Assembly: GCA_032358165.1 (NCBI GenBank)
Contig: JAALGY010000059.1
Coordinates: forward strand, 186,001 to 250,000
Origin: Diplosphaera chodatii
Taxonomy: Eukaryota > Chlorophyta > Trebouxiophyceae > Prasiolales > Stichococcaceae
Length of the DNA: 64,000 nucleotides
Reading direction: 5' to 3'
Within the stretch, counting starts at the first letter, position 1. Each line of letters begins with the position of its first letter. Shown here one piece after another: positions 25,701-38,852 of the stretch. Both the position numbers and the translations under genes were made by a program. The notes under the pieces are model-generated. The model was not told the origin of the DNA and made no database searches. It was given only the letters and a program-made list of their open reading frames with translations.

Positions 25701-27547
25701 AAGCTTGCACATTGCACTGCTGGCCAGCAGCCCTTCCATCGTGCCGTTGCCTCCCTTCCGTGTCGGCCATGCGGGACACACACATCAGCAAGTCAGCGCT
25801 TTAGCGAAGTACCATTGCCCTCATGAAAACAATAAGAACAAAGTCCTGCATAAAGTATATAAACTGATTTACCGTGTGCACTGGTGCAGGAGAACGAGCG
25901 GCTGGCGGAGGAGGTGGACCAGATGCGCGCCGGCAGCCGCGCCGCCGACGCCCGGGAGTACAGGAGTGAGCCGGCCCGTCTGTCTGCTTCCTGCTGCATG
26001 ATGTCTGCTGCCAGCGCCCATGACCCGCGTGCCAAACTGGTTTTGAGCTGTGCACTTCTTGGTGATGAACCGCCTCTCTGGCGCCTCCGAACCTGGCGCC
26101 GACAGCCTAAGCCCTAAACCCTCTGCCGAACGCAGGCGCGCTGGACGAGGTCGACTGGCTGCGCTCGCGGCTGGAGATCCTGGAGTCCAGCCTCCTGGCC
26201 TCCTCCTCCGACGGCCGCCTGCTCAACAGGCGCGCAGGCCCGACCCCGCGGCGACACATGCGTCGAGATGTTCGTCAGTGTGCTTGCCGGGAGTGTGCGC
26301 AGCGTGGTACAATCCTGGAAGGTTGGATGATGGAGAAATAGGGCTCATAGCTGGTATGATTAGATCTGGGGAGCTGAATGTCATCGTGGTTGCTCCAGGA
26401 TGTTGGAGGAGCAGGACAAGCACGGCCTGCCCCAGCTGCCGCCGCTGCCGGCAACACGACCGCCCACCGCCGCCGCCGCTGCAGACGCGACCTCCGTTGC
26501 GCCTGCAGCAATTGTGGCGGAGACGGGCAGCCGGTCGATTGTTGGCGAAACCGCCGCAGGGGGCGAGCCGGACCTGGCAGCGGGGCCGGCCATCAGCGCT
26601 GAGGACGCACCGCATGTTGGGAGGCCGGCACTGGCCGGCTCTGATGAGGAGGGTGATGTCGCGGCGGTGCTAGCCAGCGGCCGCCTGCTGACGCCCTCAG
26701 CGGCAGGTGCAGCCACATCCCTGTCAAGAAAGGCACATCTTGGTTGCGGAAGCAGATGATGTTGTGAGCGCTCAGCCCACACAAACGTCCATGGTGGCTA
26801 CTTCTGTGCGCCTCAGGGGCACCGACACGGCCGCCAACACGCCACGCACGGCAGCGGCCCCCGGCCCTGCAGGCGACGGACGACGCTGCTTCCGCTGCTC
26901 CTGCCTCTGCCGCTTCTGTCGCGCCAGCCAGCGGCACGGACAACACTGCGCCCACCAGTGCAGCAACAGCTGATCTGGCAGCACCCACAGCAGTGGCTGC
27001 AGATCGACTGGATGCAGCGCAGCCCTCGACCGACGGCGCCACATCGCTTGACGAGTCTGCTTCTGCTGTGACAGCGCCAGCAGCTACTGACACGTCACCT
27101 GCTGACACACCAGCAGTGCAGCCAGATGCCTCGCTTGCACCGGACGATGGCAGCCCAGCCCTAGGATCTGCTGCGCCGGAAACATCAGCTGCAGCTGATG
27201 CCAGCAACCATGCAAGCGGCACTGCAGATGACACTATGACACAACCTGCGGTTGCGGTGGCACTTTCTGATGCAGCTGCTGATGCTGCCGAAAAGTCAGC
27301 GACTATCGAGTTGGGGTCCGGCTATCTTGATGGTGCAGTGGCGGCTGCGACGGATGGAGCGGCCTGGCCAGCGGCAGAAGAACCTGCACTCGCACAGCAG
27401 CTGTTCCCTGCTGCTGGGGGCGTCAGCGACAGCCGCAACGTGCAGGCGGCAGCTGTTGCGGCGGAAGAACGCGCAGCAAGTCCAGCACCAGAGCCTGCTG
27501 AAGCGGTGCCTGTCTGGACTACCTCTGCAGTGCGGCTGTCGCAATGA
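19705..27547 (+). CDS. Kinesin with internal motor domain and long low-complexity N- and C-termini
   Basis: Twenty-four exons, about 1364 residues: 19705-19785, 19899-20560, 20749-20844, 20951-21070, 21191-21280, 21503-21598, 21709-21792, 21944-22047, 22287-22336, 22468-22558, 22704-22857, 23012-23128, 23293-23436, 23620-23730, 23892-24017, 24238-24348, 24481-24777, 24879-25017, 25213-25367, 25577-25633, 25890-25965, 26136-26229, 26399-26706, 26817-27547. The first splice acceptor could instead lie near 19874. Residues 1-340 are Pro/Gln/Met- and Ser/Thr-rich. The motor (about 348-709) has VVVRVRPMF, the P-loop [20 protein letters not shown], switch [10 protein letters not shown], switch II DLAGSE and [10 protein letters not shown]. 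Short coiled-coil pieces follow, then an Ala/Thr-rich acidic tail. All nucleotide-binding motifs are intact, so it should be an active ATPase. The subfamily is not certain. Exon 2 begins near 19898-19899, and two introns use GC donors (21793, 26230). Confidence 0.85.
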
Positions 27548-28001
27548 GCAGGCGCCATCGCTGTTTGCTGAAGGCAGCCGCAGCATGGGGCGGCAGGCCG
27601 GCCTACACTTTGGAATCCGTCGAGGGTGTTGGCAGTACTGGTGCTTGCTGGAAGTGCCGCTGCATCTCGACACGGTGTGGTGTCGGTTGCATATCAAAAT
27701 TGCTGATCACCACTGACGCAACCAAACAGCACTGCAAAACCTGCAAACGGTCAGCAATCGCCCAGCAGCACCTCGTCAGAGAGCACCTCGTCAGAGAATA
27801 AAATTCTACGACAGGTCTGTTGTTTGCTCCAAGTTATAGTATAGCAGGTTCTGTTCATGAACGACTTGCAAAACTGCCCCACAAAACAACTTCAGCACCC
27901 AGAATCAGGCTACAAGGTCCAACATGATGCACCCGAGATGCCTCACAACGGTTGCTCCTGATGATTCTTGACACTGCTGCATGAGTCCTGGCGCAATACC
28001 C
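27548..28001. other. Convergent intergenic region with a 15-base tandem duplication
   Basis: The kinesin and hydrolase genes both end here. A 15-base unit (agcacctcgtcagag) is repeated twice in tandem at about 27766-27795, followed by AATAAAA. No TGTAA motif was seen and no exon is supported. Confidence 0.5.
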
Positions 28002-31000
28002 CTAGTGCCGGTGCTCCACGTCATACCCAGCGTAGGGGTAGCTGCGGATGTACTTGCCCTCCAGGGCCGCCAGCACGCGCTCGGCACCCTCCACGGCGAT
28101 CCTGTGCCCATTCTCCAACACCTGCAGGCAGTTTGCAAGCGCTGTGCAGGGTCGCCGCAACAGGCTTTCCGGGCAGGTCAACACTTGATCTGGGCAGCAG
28201 CTACCATTGAGTTTCAAACCCTAAACCATACACACCATTGTGGTCCACCAGCCGCCATAGATCTTCTCGAAGTGCGGCACTTGATCCAGCCGCTCCCTGC
28301 GTGATGACAGCATGAAGCGTTTGTCACTCCGCATGCTGTGCGGCCAGCCTGTGAGGCAGGTCGGTCCTGTGACACAGATCAAATAGGGACACGATGCATG
28401 AGGGCCAAGATGACCACACTTCGAATGGCCAGCTTCAGCCAGGAGCCGGCAATGAGGGCATTTGGATGTTGTAGTGACATCTGCACTCTGACTGGTTGCA
28501 TCGATGTGGCCAGCCGGACCTGATGCGCTGGACCTCGGATGACGGCAACGGGATGTAGGTCGGGTAGCTGCACACAGAGAGGAGCCAAGACTTTCAAACA
28601 TGATCTTGCTGCGACAACTAACAGCCCCTGGTGGTTCATGCATTCACCACAACTGTGCTGGCATGCTAGTTCTGACATCAGAGAGCGGCAGTGCCATGCA
28701 TGCGATGCAAATGATGACAGCACACTGACGAGTGCCATGAGTGCGGTGCATGGCGTGACAGCCGGCAGCACCTGTACATGTAGCTGACGAAGTTTTTGCG
28801 CTTCGTGCACTGGATGGTGTCGCCGGTCAGAGCCACCGCTGCAGGTTCCCAGACACTATCAAGTCAGCACAGACTCCTCCGGGAAGCTCCGAGTCGGCCA
28901 TACGTCAGACAACCACATGCAGCAGTCCTTATGGAAAGCGCACGCCCGGAACCGGCTCTGCTGCGCACCTTTGCCTTCCTGCGTCTTGGGTATGTGCAGG
29001 ATGGCGCTACCCGGGAAGTGGCCGCCCAGCCTGCGCAACAGGAAGCAGGAAGCGTGTATGTCAAAAGCTGTTTCAGGGAACATAAGCACTGCATGCGTGC
29101 TTGCACCGGCGTCACATGGTTGAACTCAGGCGCAGGCAGCCGTGCATACATGTGCTGCTGCCAGATGCTGGACGCTTGCCTGTATACGGTGCAGCCGCCA
29201 AACAGCTTGCACTCATCGCCGGACCAGTAGCGCACCTCCCCATCCTCCCGTGTCACCCACTCCTTGTCCCACTGCATACGAAAGGCACTTGTCAGGCAAC
29301 TCTCATGCACTCAAGCTGGTGAAGGCCTGGAAGGTCAGCAGGCATTGCACATGCAGTGGCATGCAGCTGTTCCCCGAGACAGGTAACACAGCGTGCTGCA
29401 TCGGCACCAATGGTTGCAACACACCTGCGTGCATGCACAGGGCGACTGGATTAAGCTAAGCAAAGCTACAGGTGTCACCTCATGCACGTACACGGGGGCG
29501 CCAAAGCGCAGGCCCCAGGCGCACATGGCGGAGTAGAAGTGCGGGTGCGAGATGACGATGGCCTGGATGCCGCCCAGCTTCTCCACCGCCTGCAGGCTAT
29601 TTCATCAACTTCAGGATCAATTCAAAGATTTTGCTTGAAATCACAGCCTACAATTATCACACAAAGTCGTCTGGTCACTGAGATTGCCAGCAAAGCCTGC
29701 TGGCTGCAGGTTTTGAGAAGAAGGAACTTTGTGCTGGTGGTCATATGCAGAGATGATTTCATGGAGACGGTGGCAAGCCTTCGTTCAGCAAAGAGACTTT
29801 CACCTCGATGGTTGCCTGGTCAAGCACCGTTATGCAGTCCCACAGGATGTTGCCTGCAACCAGCAGCATGGCTGTTCACCCTCAGCAAATCGAAGCTGGC
29901 CCGGCTATCATTGCAGCGTCTTCCCAAGTGAGCTGGCATGCGGACGGGGCACCGACAGGCCTGCATTCGGGCACCGACAGCCCACAAGGCACACGCGCCG
30001 GAGAAACCCGCCGCAGCGAGCAGGTATCTCGTGTGCTTTGACGATGCACGACAAGTACTAAAAAGCAGCAAAAGGACGAGTGCGGTGTGATTTGCCAGCG
30101 AACAGCAGTTAGGAACAGGGTACCAGCGCACCCTCTGGTGTCTGCACGAGGATGGCGCGCTGGCCGATGCCGAAGTAGGGCTCCGTGCCAATGCCGGTCA
30201 GCCCTGAGTCGACGCATGCACACAGCCCCTTCAGATACAGTATCCAGAAGCAGTACCACCCATGACCGAAGCAAACAGTAGCTCCAGTGGGATCCATTGG
30301 GTCAGCTGCTGCAGTTGCGACGCTGCAGATGACTTCAACAACAGTCTGATATGCCATAGGGCTGGGTCAAGAGCCGTGCAACCAAACACAAGAGGAACGT
30401 TCCCAGAATCCGAGGAGGCAGCATGGTCGACATCGGCTTGGCAAGAATGCTCTCATAGACGGAAGCCAGCTGCCAAAGCAGAAACGTGTCCCTTTCAAGT
30501 GGTTGCTTGCCTCACGGGCCAGCACTGATATGACTGCTGCCCATCTGCTTGACTAGGACAAGCCTACCCTTGCAGTCAGGTATGCGTGCTGTGACACTAC
30601 CTTGAGCAGCAAATTCGATCAACAGTTGAGTGGCTTGAGGTCATGGAAAAAGGGCCGGCACTCAACATGTGTGCCTCAACACTTGCTGCCACTGACGTGT
30701 GCCTACGTAGCCCTCCATCAAGCTCACCTGGTTCAATCTCCTCGATCTTATTGTGGTGGCCCTCCTCGATGAGTCCCTCGATCGTCGTCCACTCCTGCCC
30801 CTGCAGCCATGCACTTGCTTGGTTTGCCCACCTGTCATGAGACACTAGTTCTGCGCTCTGAAAGCTGCGTCATCTTGAACAGGGCCTCAGCAACTGGCTT
30901 GTATTCGGTGGCATGTGCATGAGGCAGACTGGAGCACTGAGCTTGAAGCTGCAAGGATACGTTTCTGTGCTTGCAGCCGGCAGACTAGGGCCAAAGGCGA

Positions 31001-31223
31001 AGTAGCCGGTAACGCAGGATCGCCTAAAGTGTTGCAGAAAATGCCGGAGCTCTCACAGCAGCCTCACACAATGCATCGGTCATCACCAGCTGGTGCGACT
31101 TACGTCTGCGCCGACGTACTGGCGCTCGTCGAGGCACGTCTTGCACTTGTCTGGCGGCTCCTCGGTCGCGGTGTACTGCAGGCCGCAGGTGCGGCACACC
31201 CACGGCGAGCCGCCGCGGCTCAT
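28002..31223 (-). CDS. Metallo-beta-lactamase-fold hydrolase with N-terminal rubredoxin-like zinc ribbon
   Basis: Eleven exons on the minus strand: 31223-31104, 30800-30728, 30203-30132, 29853-29804, 29589-29479, 29271-29180, 29030-28969, 28838-28772, 28567-28520, 28296-28236, 28121-28002, giving 291 residues. Residues 8-38 carry WVCRTCG...DKCKTC with Cys at 10, 13, 27 and 30, a four-Cys metal site. The hydrolase part has EEGHHNKIEEIEPGLTGIGT, GQRAILVQTPEGNILWDCI, VISHPHFYSAM, WDKEWVTREDGEVRYW, RLGGHFPGSAILH, TGDTIQCTKRKNFVSYMYSY and KIYGGWWTTM. This layout is known from bacterial proteins of unknown substrate, with HPHxxS in place of the classical HxHxDH. No transit peptide is evident at the chosen start, which matches the short bacterial N-terminus. 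One intron (after 29180) uses a GC donor. The substrate cannot be inferred. Confidence 0.82.
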
Positions 31224-32235
31224 GCCTGCATGTTCAATCGCACCGATGCACGCCAAAAGGCCACAGCGAGCTACCTTCGCATCTGCTGGATCGCTTCCAT
31301 CGATCGAATAGGTTTTCACAGCTGATTGCGGTGCGCTTATGCAGTGCAGGTCATAACTGAGCCGGTTGACCACCTTTTGGCGTCTCCGGCATGCTTGCGG
31401 CGCAGCTAGCGGATCTGCTTCCCGCTGCTACTTGCTGCGCCGCAGCTGTGGCGGATGCAGGTGCTGCGCCTAGAGCCCCGCCGCCGAGGCCGATGAGTGT
31501 CGCTCGGCGAGTAGCGCCGCTGTTGGGATGTGGTCCTGTGCCGCTGTTGGCTCTGACAAGGTGTGCGCAATGCGCACCACGTGGTGTGCCCTGCGCGTCA
31601 CCAACAGCTCTACTGCGTCTGATCCTTACATCTGGTCAAAAAGGGGACCCTCTGCAGACGGATGACAGTCTGCTGTCTGATCCTCCAGCAATGATTCATG
31701 CATGCATGGTGCATGCATGATGGTGCATGCATGCTGCCGTGCCACATGCAAATCCATTTGCATCATCGTGTGCGGAGCCGTCTCATTCTAGGATGCATCA
31801 CGCAAGAAACTCTCGACGATGCATCGCTTCGAACATCTATTGAAAGAAGATGCATGCTGCCGAGAATGCAGAGGGAGCATCACCTTTCTTAGGCCGCTTT
31901 GCACCTTTGTCGATGATCGCGCAGTAGTAGCTGACCAACTTGTAGCTCTCGCAAGCATGACTGACTTGCATGGAGGAGTGAGACTGGCGTGCATCAGCAC
32001 ACGGATCAGCATTTGTGCAGAAATGCGCACTTCTGGGCAGGTCCCAACAGTCCCGAGGGTGGCAAAGACCGTGTCAGATGTCGGATCCCCGCTGCGCTCT
32101 CGGAGCAATGGCGCGCGTTGTGCCCATGCGGGTCGAACGTGTGGCGCTTGGCGGTCATCTAATTGTTATGTGTTGTTGCAAACTAGGATGATGTTCGTGT
32201 GACGCGCCGTGCTGCGCAAACGCAGTGCGTATATC
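31224..32235. promoter_or_regulatory. Divergent region between the hydrolase (-) and CEP120-like (+) genes, with TGCATGCA cluster
   Basis: About 1 kb lies between two outward-pointing start codons. A 110-codon Ala/Pro/Cys-rich open frame at 31391-31720 (+) has no recognised match and no clear splice context, so I do not call it a gene. A cluster of palindromic TGCATGCA elements sits at about 31690-31735. Confidence 0.4.
31690..31735. repeat. Cluster of TGCATGCA palindromes
   Basis: Within about 46 bases the octamer TGCATGCA, or near versions of it, occurs three times in phase-like spacing, separated by GGTGCA or TGGTGCA. Each octamer is its own reverse complement. The same octamer appears singly in many introns of the window. 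The cluster lies in a divergent intergenic region, so a protein-binding role is possible but unproven. Confidence 0.6.
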
Positions 32236-35200
32236 ATGGTTCTATCGACCGCCGCAGCGCGCAGCGGACAGGAGCGATGCCTGCAGATCCTGGTGGCCGT
32301 CAAGCAGCTGGCTCTGCAGTCAGACTTTCACGACGTGTTATTCAGTCTAAGGATGCTGCCTCCTGTCAGCGAGCCAGGTGCAGCTCACGATACGGTGCAT
32401 GGCTCCTGTACAGTTGCAACTGCACCTGCCAATGATGCGATGGTCGAAATCTGAGGCGAGATTCAATGGTTGATCTGCAGGCCTTCAATGGAAGTTCACA
32501 CGCCCAGGCATCAACGTTGATGAGGACCATGTCGTCCGCTTCCCATGTGCAAGCACGACACCGCATGCGCCTGAAAAGGCGGTTCCTGCGGCAGACCAGC
32601 ACAGCAGCACCGCAAATCATACGCTGGATGCTCAGGTCCGCGCTGATCCCCTGGCTTTAGCAGCGGCGCTGGCGGCGGCCGCGACGCTGCCGCTGCAACT
32701 TTGGCGCCATCAAGCGGCTGGTGCCGCGGGGTGGGCGCAGTCGACAGTCTGGCCGCCGTTCTGCCCCCTCCTGCACACCAAAACTGCAACAATCCAATCC
32801 ATCACAACGTGTTTCACTGCTACTTGACGGCTGTTTTGCACAGGTCGCCAGAACCTGAGCTGCTGGGCACGGCGGCGCTGCCCCTGGGTGGCCTGCTGAC
32901 AGCTGGCGTCGTGGCCGTCAGCGTGCCCGTCACTCCCACCGCTGCCGCCGGCAGGGTCACACCGGTCGAGCCTGCGGCGGTGCTGCATGCCCAGCTGCGG
33001 CTAGAGGACCTGGGAGCTGCAGCTGTGCAGCACAACGATCCAGCAGCACTGGCCGCGGCAGCTGCATCCATGCCGCCATCCACTGAACGGCCACTGGCAG
33101 TGGAAACCCTCACAGCGGCAGTGGCTGCGGCAGGTGCACAGGCGGAAGCGCGGCTGTGTGGATCGGCCGCAGCGGCGGCGCCGCAGCAGGACGCAGCGCG
33201 TGGTGATGCGGGTGCCGCGAGCAGCAGTCGCAGCGCCAGCAATGACAGCAGTAGTGACGCCAGCGACACTGATGCGGGCGAGGCGTCCCGCTGCTCAGCC
33301 GGCAGCGCGCTTGTCGGCCGGCTGTGGGACGCAGCAGACACAGCCAAGACATTGACGGCGCTGGAAGGCAATCCCGACGGCTGCTGCCTGCTGGACGCAG
33401 CTGACTTCCTGGCACCAGCTGGCGGCGGCACTGCGTCCTCCACAGATTTGCCTTTCCTGCATCAGCGGCCGCCGCAGTCGCCTGCCGCACAGGTGTCACA
33501 TGACCAGGTGCAGCCCGGCATTTCACAGCAACTGCTGCTGGCGGCGCCCGCAGTCCAGAAGCCGCAGCAGCGGCGCGACGGCAGGAAGCAGGAGATGCGG
33601 CGGCACAGGCGGGCGCGGACGGCTGCGGCGCGCCGGGCGGAGTTTCTGGCGGCCTGGCGGCTGGCGGTGTGGCGCGCTGAACAGGAGAAGAGCTTCGAAG
33701 CCCACTTGAAGGTGAGGAATATAGTGAGTGTAACAGTCTGAGAGTGCATCTCAGCATGGTGAACAGGCACCCAGCAAGCCAGTGGGCCTGGTTGGCATGC
33801 ATCAGGTTCTGGGCCGCGTTGTAGGCAGTGTGACACATCACATTGCCGGTGGCCAGCCACGTGTGCTGAATTGCATGTCTGCAATGCAGCATGCCCGGCG
33901 CACCTGCCCCTGCTAACTAGACCCACCTCCAATGTCGACGCTTTAGTGTCAAGTGTGCATAGAGTCAAATGAGCAGTGCATAGCAGGCAGTGCATCTCTG
34001 GATGGCAGGCTGCTGAGCGGGAGCGGCTGGAAGCGCTGGAAGCGGAGTGGCGGCGGCGGGGTGCGGAACAGGCCGCCGCCGCCGAAGTCACGCTCTCGGC
34101 CGCCGCCGCGGCCGAGGCAGACGCCCGCAAGGTCTGCGATGCTCTGCATCACAGTCACCCTGAGGAGTGGCATGTCGACAGCTGGTGCGCTGTAATGTCC
34201 TGGCACATGTTTCAGGCCTGCACCGTTGAGGCACGATGGTGCAGGAGGCGCCGACTCCACAGTGGGACCCAGGCTGTGTGTTTATGAAGCTCCATGTTCA
34301 AAGTCCTTCCCACCGCGCAGGCACTCAACAGTGTGCGGGCGCAGGAAGCAGCAGTCAAAGCCGAGCGCGAGGGCCTGGCCGCCCGGCTGCGTCTCATGGA
34401 GGCGGAGCACACGGCGCGGGTGCGCCAGGCCGTGGAGACCGCTGAAGACCTGAAGGTGCTGGGCTGCAGGAATATTGGTGTGTTGCTGCCACCGGTCATC
34501 AGGGCGATGCTAGGCAGCAGTGCAGCGGCGTTGGTTGCAGCAGTTTACGCCGCAAAAGGGGTGTCGAGCATCAGCGCAGGTCCAATGATAGATGTGAGCA
34601 ACGGGTCGGAGCTCGGCATACGTCATGAAGCTCCCGTTGGTGGCCATGCAGCTGAAGTTCGAGCGGCAGGCGCGGCTGGACCGGCAGCACACCGCCGATG
34701 CTCAGCGCGAGGCGGCAACGCATGACGCCCGTGCTGCAGCGGCAGAGGCACACCTGAAGGCGAGATGGTTACTGCGGCTGTATAGCCACCAATGCATTTG
34801 CTGCTCAAGTGCGAGGCAGCAACCGCAGAGATGCCTTGCACACTGTGGTGGGACAATTGCAATGCTCGTCACAGGAGCTGCGGGTTGACCAAGAGGCTCG
34901 GCCGGCAGCAAAGCTGGCGCGGCAGCTGGAGGCGGTGAGGACAGCGCAGGCAGCTGCCGAGTGTCGCGCGGCGGACGCCATGGCGGGGCATCAGGAGAGC
35001 AGACAGCAGGTTTGCACACTTCCGTCATGCACCGCCTGCAAGAAGGCAAATTCCGCACAGGCAAGGCATGTACGCTTCAACGAAGTGTTCGTTGCCACCC
35101 GCGGCGCTTGTGCCACCGGTTGCCTTGCAGACGCTTTGGTGACACTACTGGAGCAGCTGTCGCACTGCTGATGAGCAGCAGCAGCAGCAGCAAGCGTGTA

Positions 35201-35645
35201 TGCTGCTACCTGCCCACGACGCCCAAACCCTATTCCTGCGCAGGTCGTGGACCTGATCAGAGCCCTGGTGAAGGCACGGCATGTGGGCCTCGTGTCCGCT
35301 GCTGCACAGCCGCCGCAGGCAGCTGCGCCGGTGCCGACTCAGCAGCAGGCACATCGCATACCTCAGGGTAAGTGTCTCGGCAGCACAGCGGGGCCTTCAG
35401 AAGGGGCAGATGCAGCCAGAAACGCTGCACCACCGTTCACAACAAGGCAGCAGAATCAGCCGGCCGACGAAGATGAGCCAATGACAAGCTGGGGACACGA
35501 TGCAGACATCACTGTGGAGATGCAGCGGCTTGCTGGTGAAAGGACAGCGCTCATAGCAACAGGCATCTATGGCGTGGGCGATGCACTGGTCCAGCAGCTG
35601 GATTCGCGCATCGGACGACTATATACCGAGTGGCTGCAGCAGTAG
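32236..35645 (+). CDS. CEP120/UNI2-like centriole and basal-body protein
   Basis: Supported exons: 32481-32730, 32844-33711, 34009-34131, 34321-34455, 34652-34759, 34875-35009, 35244-35367 and 35401-35645. An N-terminal part starts near 32236 (ILVAVKQ), with one or two uncertain joins before 32481. The front looks like the CEP120 C2 domain: EARFNGLQWKFT, then TLPLQLWRHQ, then ELLGTAALPLGGLL. A long Ala/Ser-rich middle follows. The back is coiled coil, beginning RAEFLAAWRLAVWRAEQEKSF and ERLEALEAEWRRRG, as in CEP120. The end, GERTALIATGIYGVGDALVQ, parallels the ERDTLLRTGVYTxxD ending of CEP120. CEP120 family proteins act in centriole and basal-body maturation; Chlamydomonas UNI2 is the algal example. 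One intron (after 34759) needs a GC donor. The assignment rests on both ends matching; the N-terminal exon structure is the weak point. Confidence 0.7.
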
Positions 35646-35756
35646 GGTCTCTTCTGACAGATGGCGAGTTGTCTGTCACGAAAGTTCGATTTGTCAGGTG
35701 CTTGTGTGACAGCCGGATTGTCACAGCGCCGCAATGCTGCAGTCTCATCACCAACC

Positions 35757-35761
35757 TTACA
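35757..35761 (-). terminator. TGTAA polyadenylation motif downstream of the dienoyl-CoA reductase
   Basis: Read on the minus strand, TGTAA lies about 130 bases beyond the reductase stop codon at 35891, inside the 245-base gap to the convergent CEP120-like gene. Its position and orientation fit a chlorophyte poly(A) signal. Confidence 0.5.
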
Positions 35762-35890
35762 GCAGTGCCTGCTGCTTTGACACCCTGCTGATGGTGCTCG
35801 GGCCCCTGGATCAGGCGTCGGGCAACGTGTCCCACACACACCCTCTGAACCTGCGCCGCAGCCTGCTGCCGCCCTTGCGAAGCCCTGGCA

Positions 35891-38092
<2,202 letters not shown>

Positions 38093-38852
38093 GAAGCACA
38101 ACTTAGAACAGCTACTCTCCTGCTTGTGCGGTGACACCAAGTGGCCGACTCCGAGTGTGCGCGGCGCGGACGGAATGCCCTTGAAGTGCAGAGCAAGCAA
38201 TGCACGCAGCTGCCGTAAACAGCGCCCCTGTAAACTCCAGTTGCGCACTCAGGATTGTGTGTATTGAAAGCGCATGCTGTGCTGAGGCAGAGATGCATGG
38301 TCTGGCCCTGAAGGAGTCTAGCGCTGAGTGCAGTACACCTGCAGTCCCACAGTGTCTCGCAGCTCAGCGCCCTCGATACTGGCTTAGTGTGATGTGTTCG
38401 CATGTGTCCATCACATCCACTGCATTTGTTGCTGGATGTCTCGCACTGACTAACGAAGCAACACTGCTGATGTCTGTGCCTACTGCTTTGAGGTTTATCT
38501 CGAGGCTCTTGTGAATCTGGGTCGTCAGACTCACAAGGTTACAAGCTTCGAAGGTGGTGTCAGCGCATCAGACAGTCAGTTTCTGACCACAGGCTTGTCA
38601 GTCCAGCAGTTCCCCACTTCAGCTGTTGCCCGGGGCCTCTGAGCTAGAGGCAGAGGCTTGCACTTGGGTCTCCTGCAGTGCAAGCAGTTGGCTTCGCAAC
38701 AATACGTATGTTCTAAAGGTAGCGAGAATCGGGGCGAAGTCATGAGCTTGCTGCGCGGGAGGCCACCGTGACACTGCAGCGCACACCGCAGGCCGCAGAA
38801 ACTCCGTCAGCGGGCGGTCGCAGCGCCCTTCAGAGTCTACTGAGCAGCAAGG
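38093..38852. promoter_or_regulatory. Divergent region between the dienoyl-CoA reductase (-) and LMBRD2 (+)
   Basis: The two start codons are 761 bases apart and point outward. No exon is supported between them, so the interval probably holds both promoters and 5' UTRs. No named element is visible. Confidence 0.4.

Noticed and set aside
26593..27234. 213-codon minus-strand open frame rich in Ala, Val and Ser
   Set aside because: It is opposite the kinesin C-terminal exons, whose joined phases give an exactly divisible coding length.
31391..31720. 110-codon plus-strand open frame between hydrolase and CEP120-like genes
   Set aside because: No family match, no in-phase link to CEP120 exons, and it overlaps the TGCATGCA cluster at its end; likely chance.
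32820..33892. Long minus-strand open frames opposite the CEP120-like exon
   Set aside because: They are mirror frames of a GC-rich Ala/Ser-coding exon; the plus strand has consistent splice sites and family similarity.
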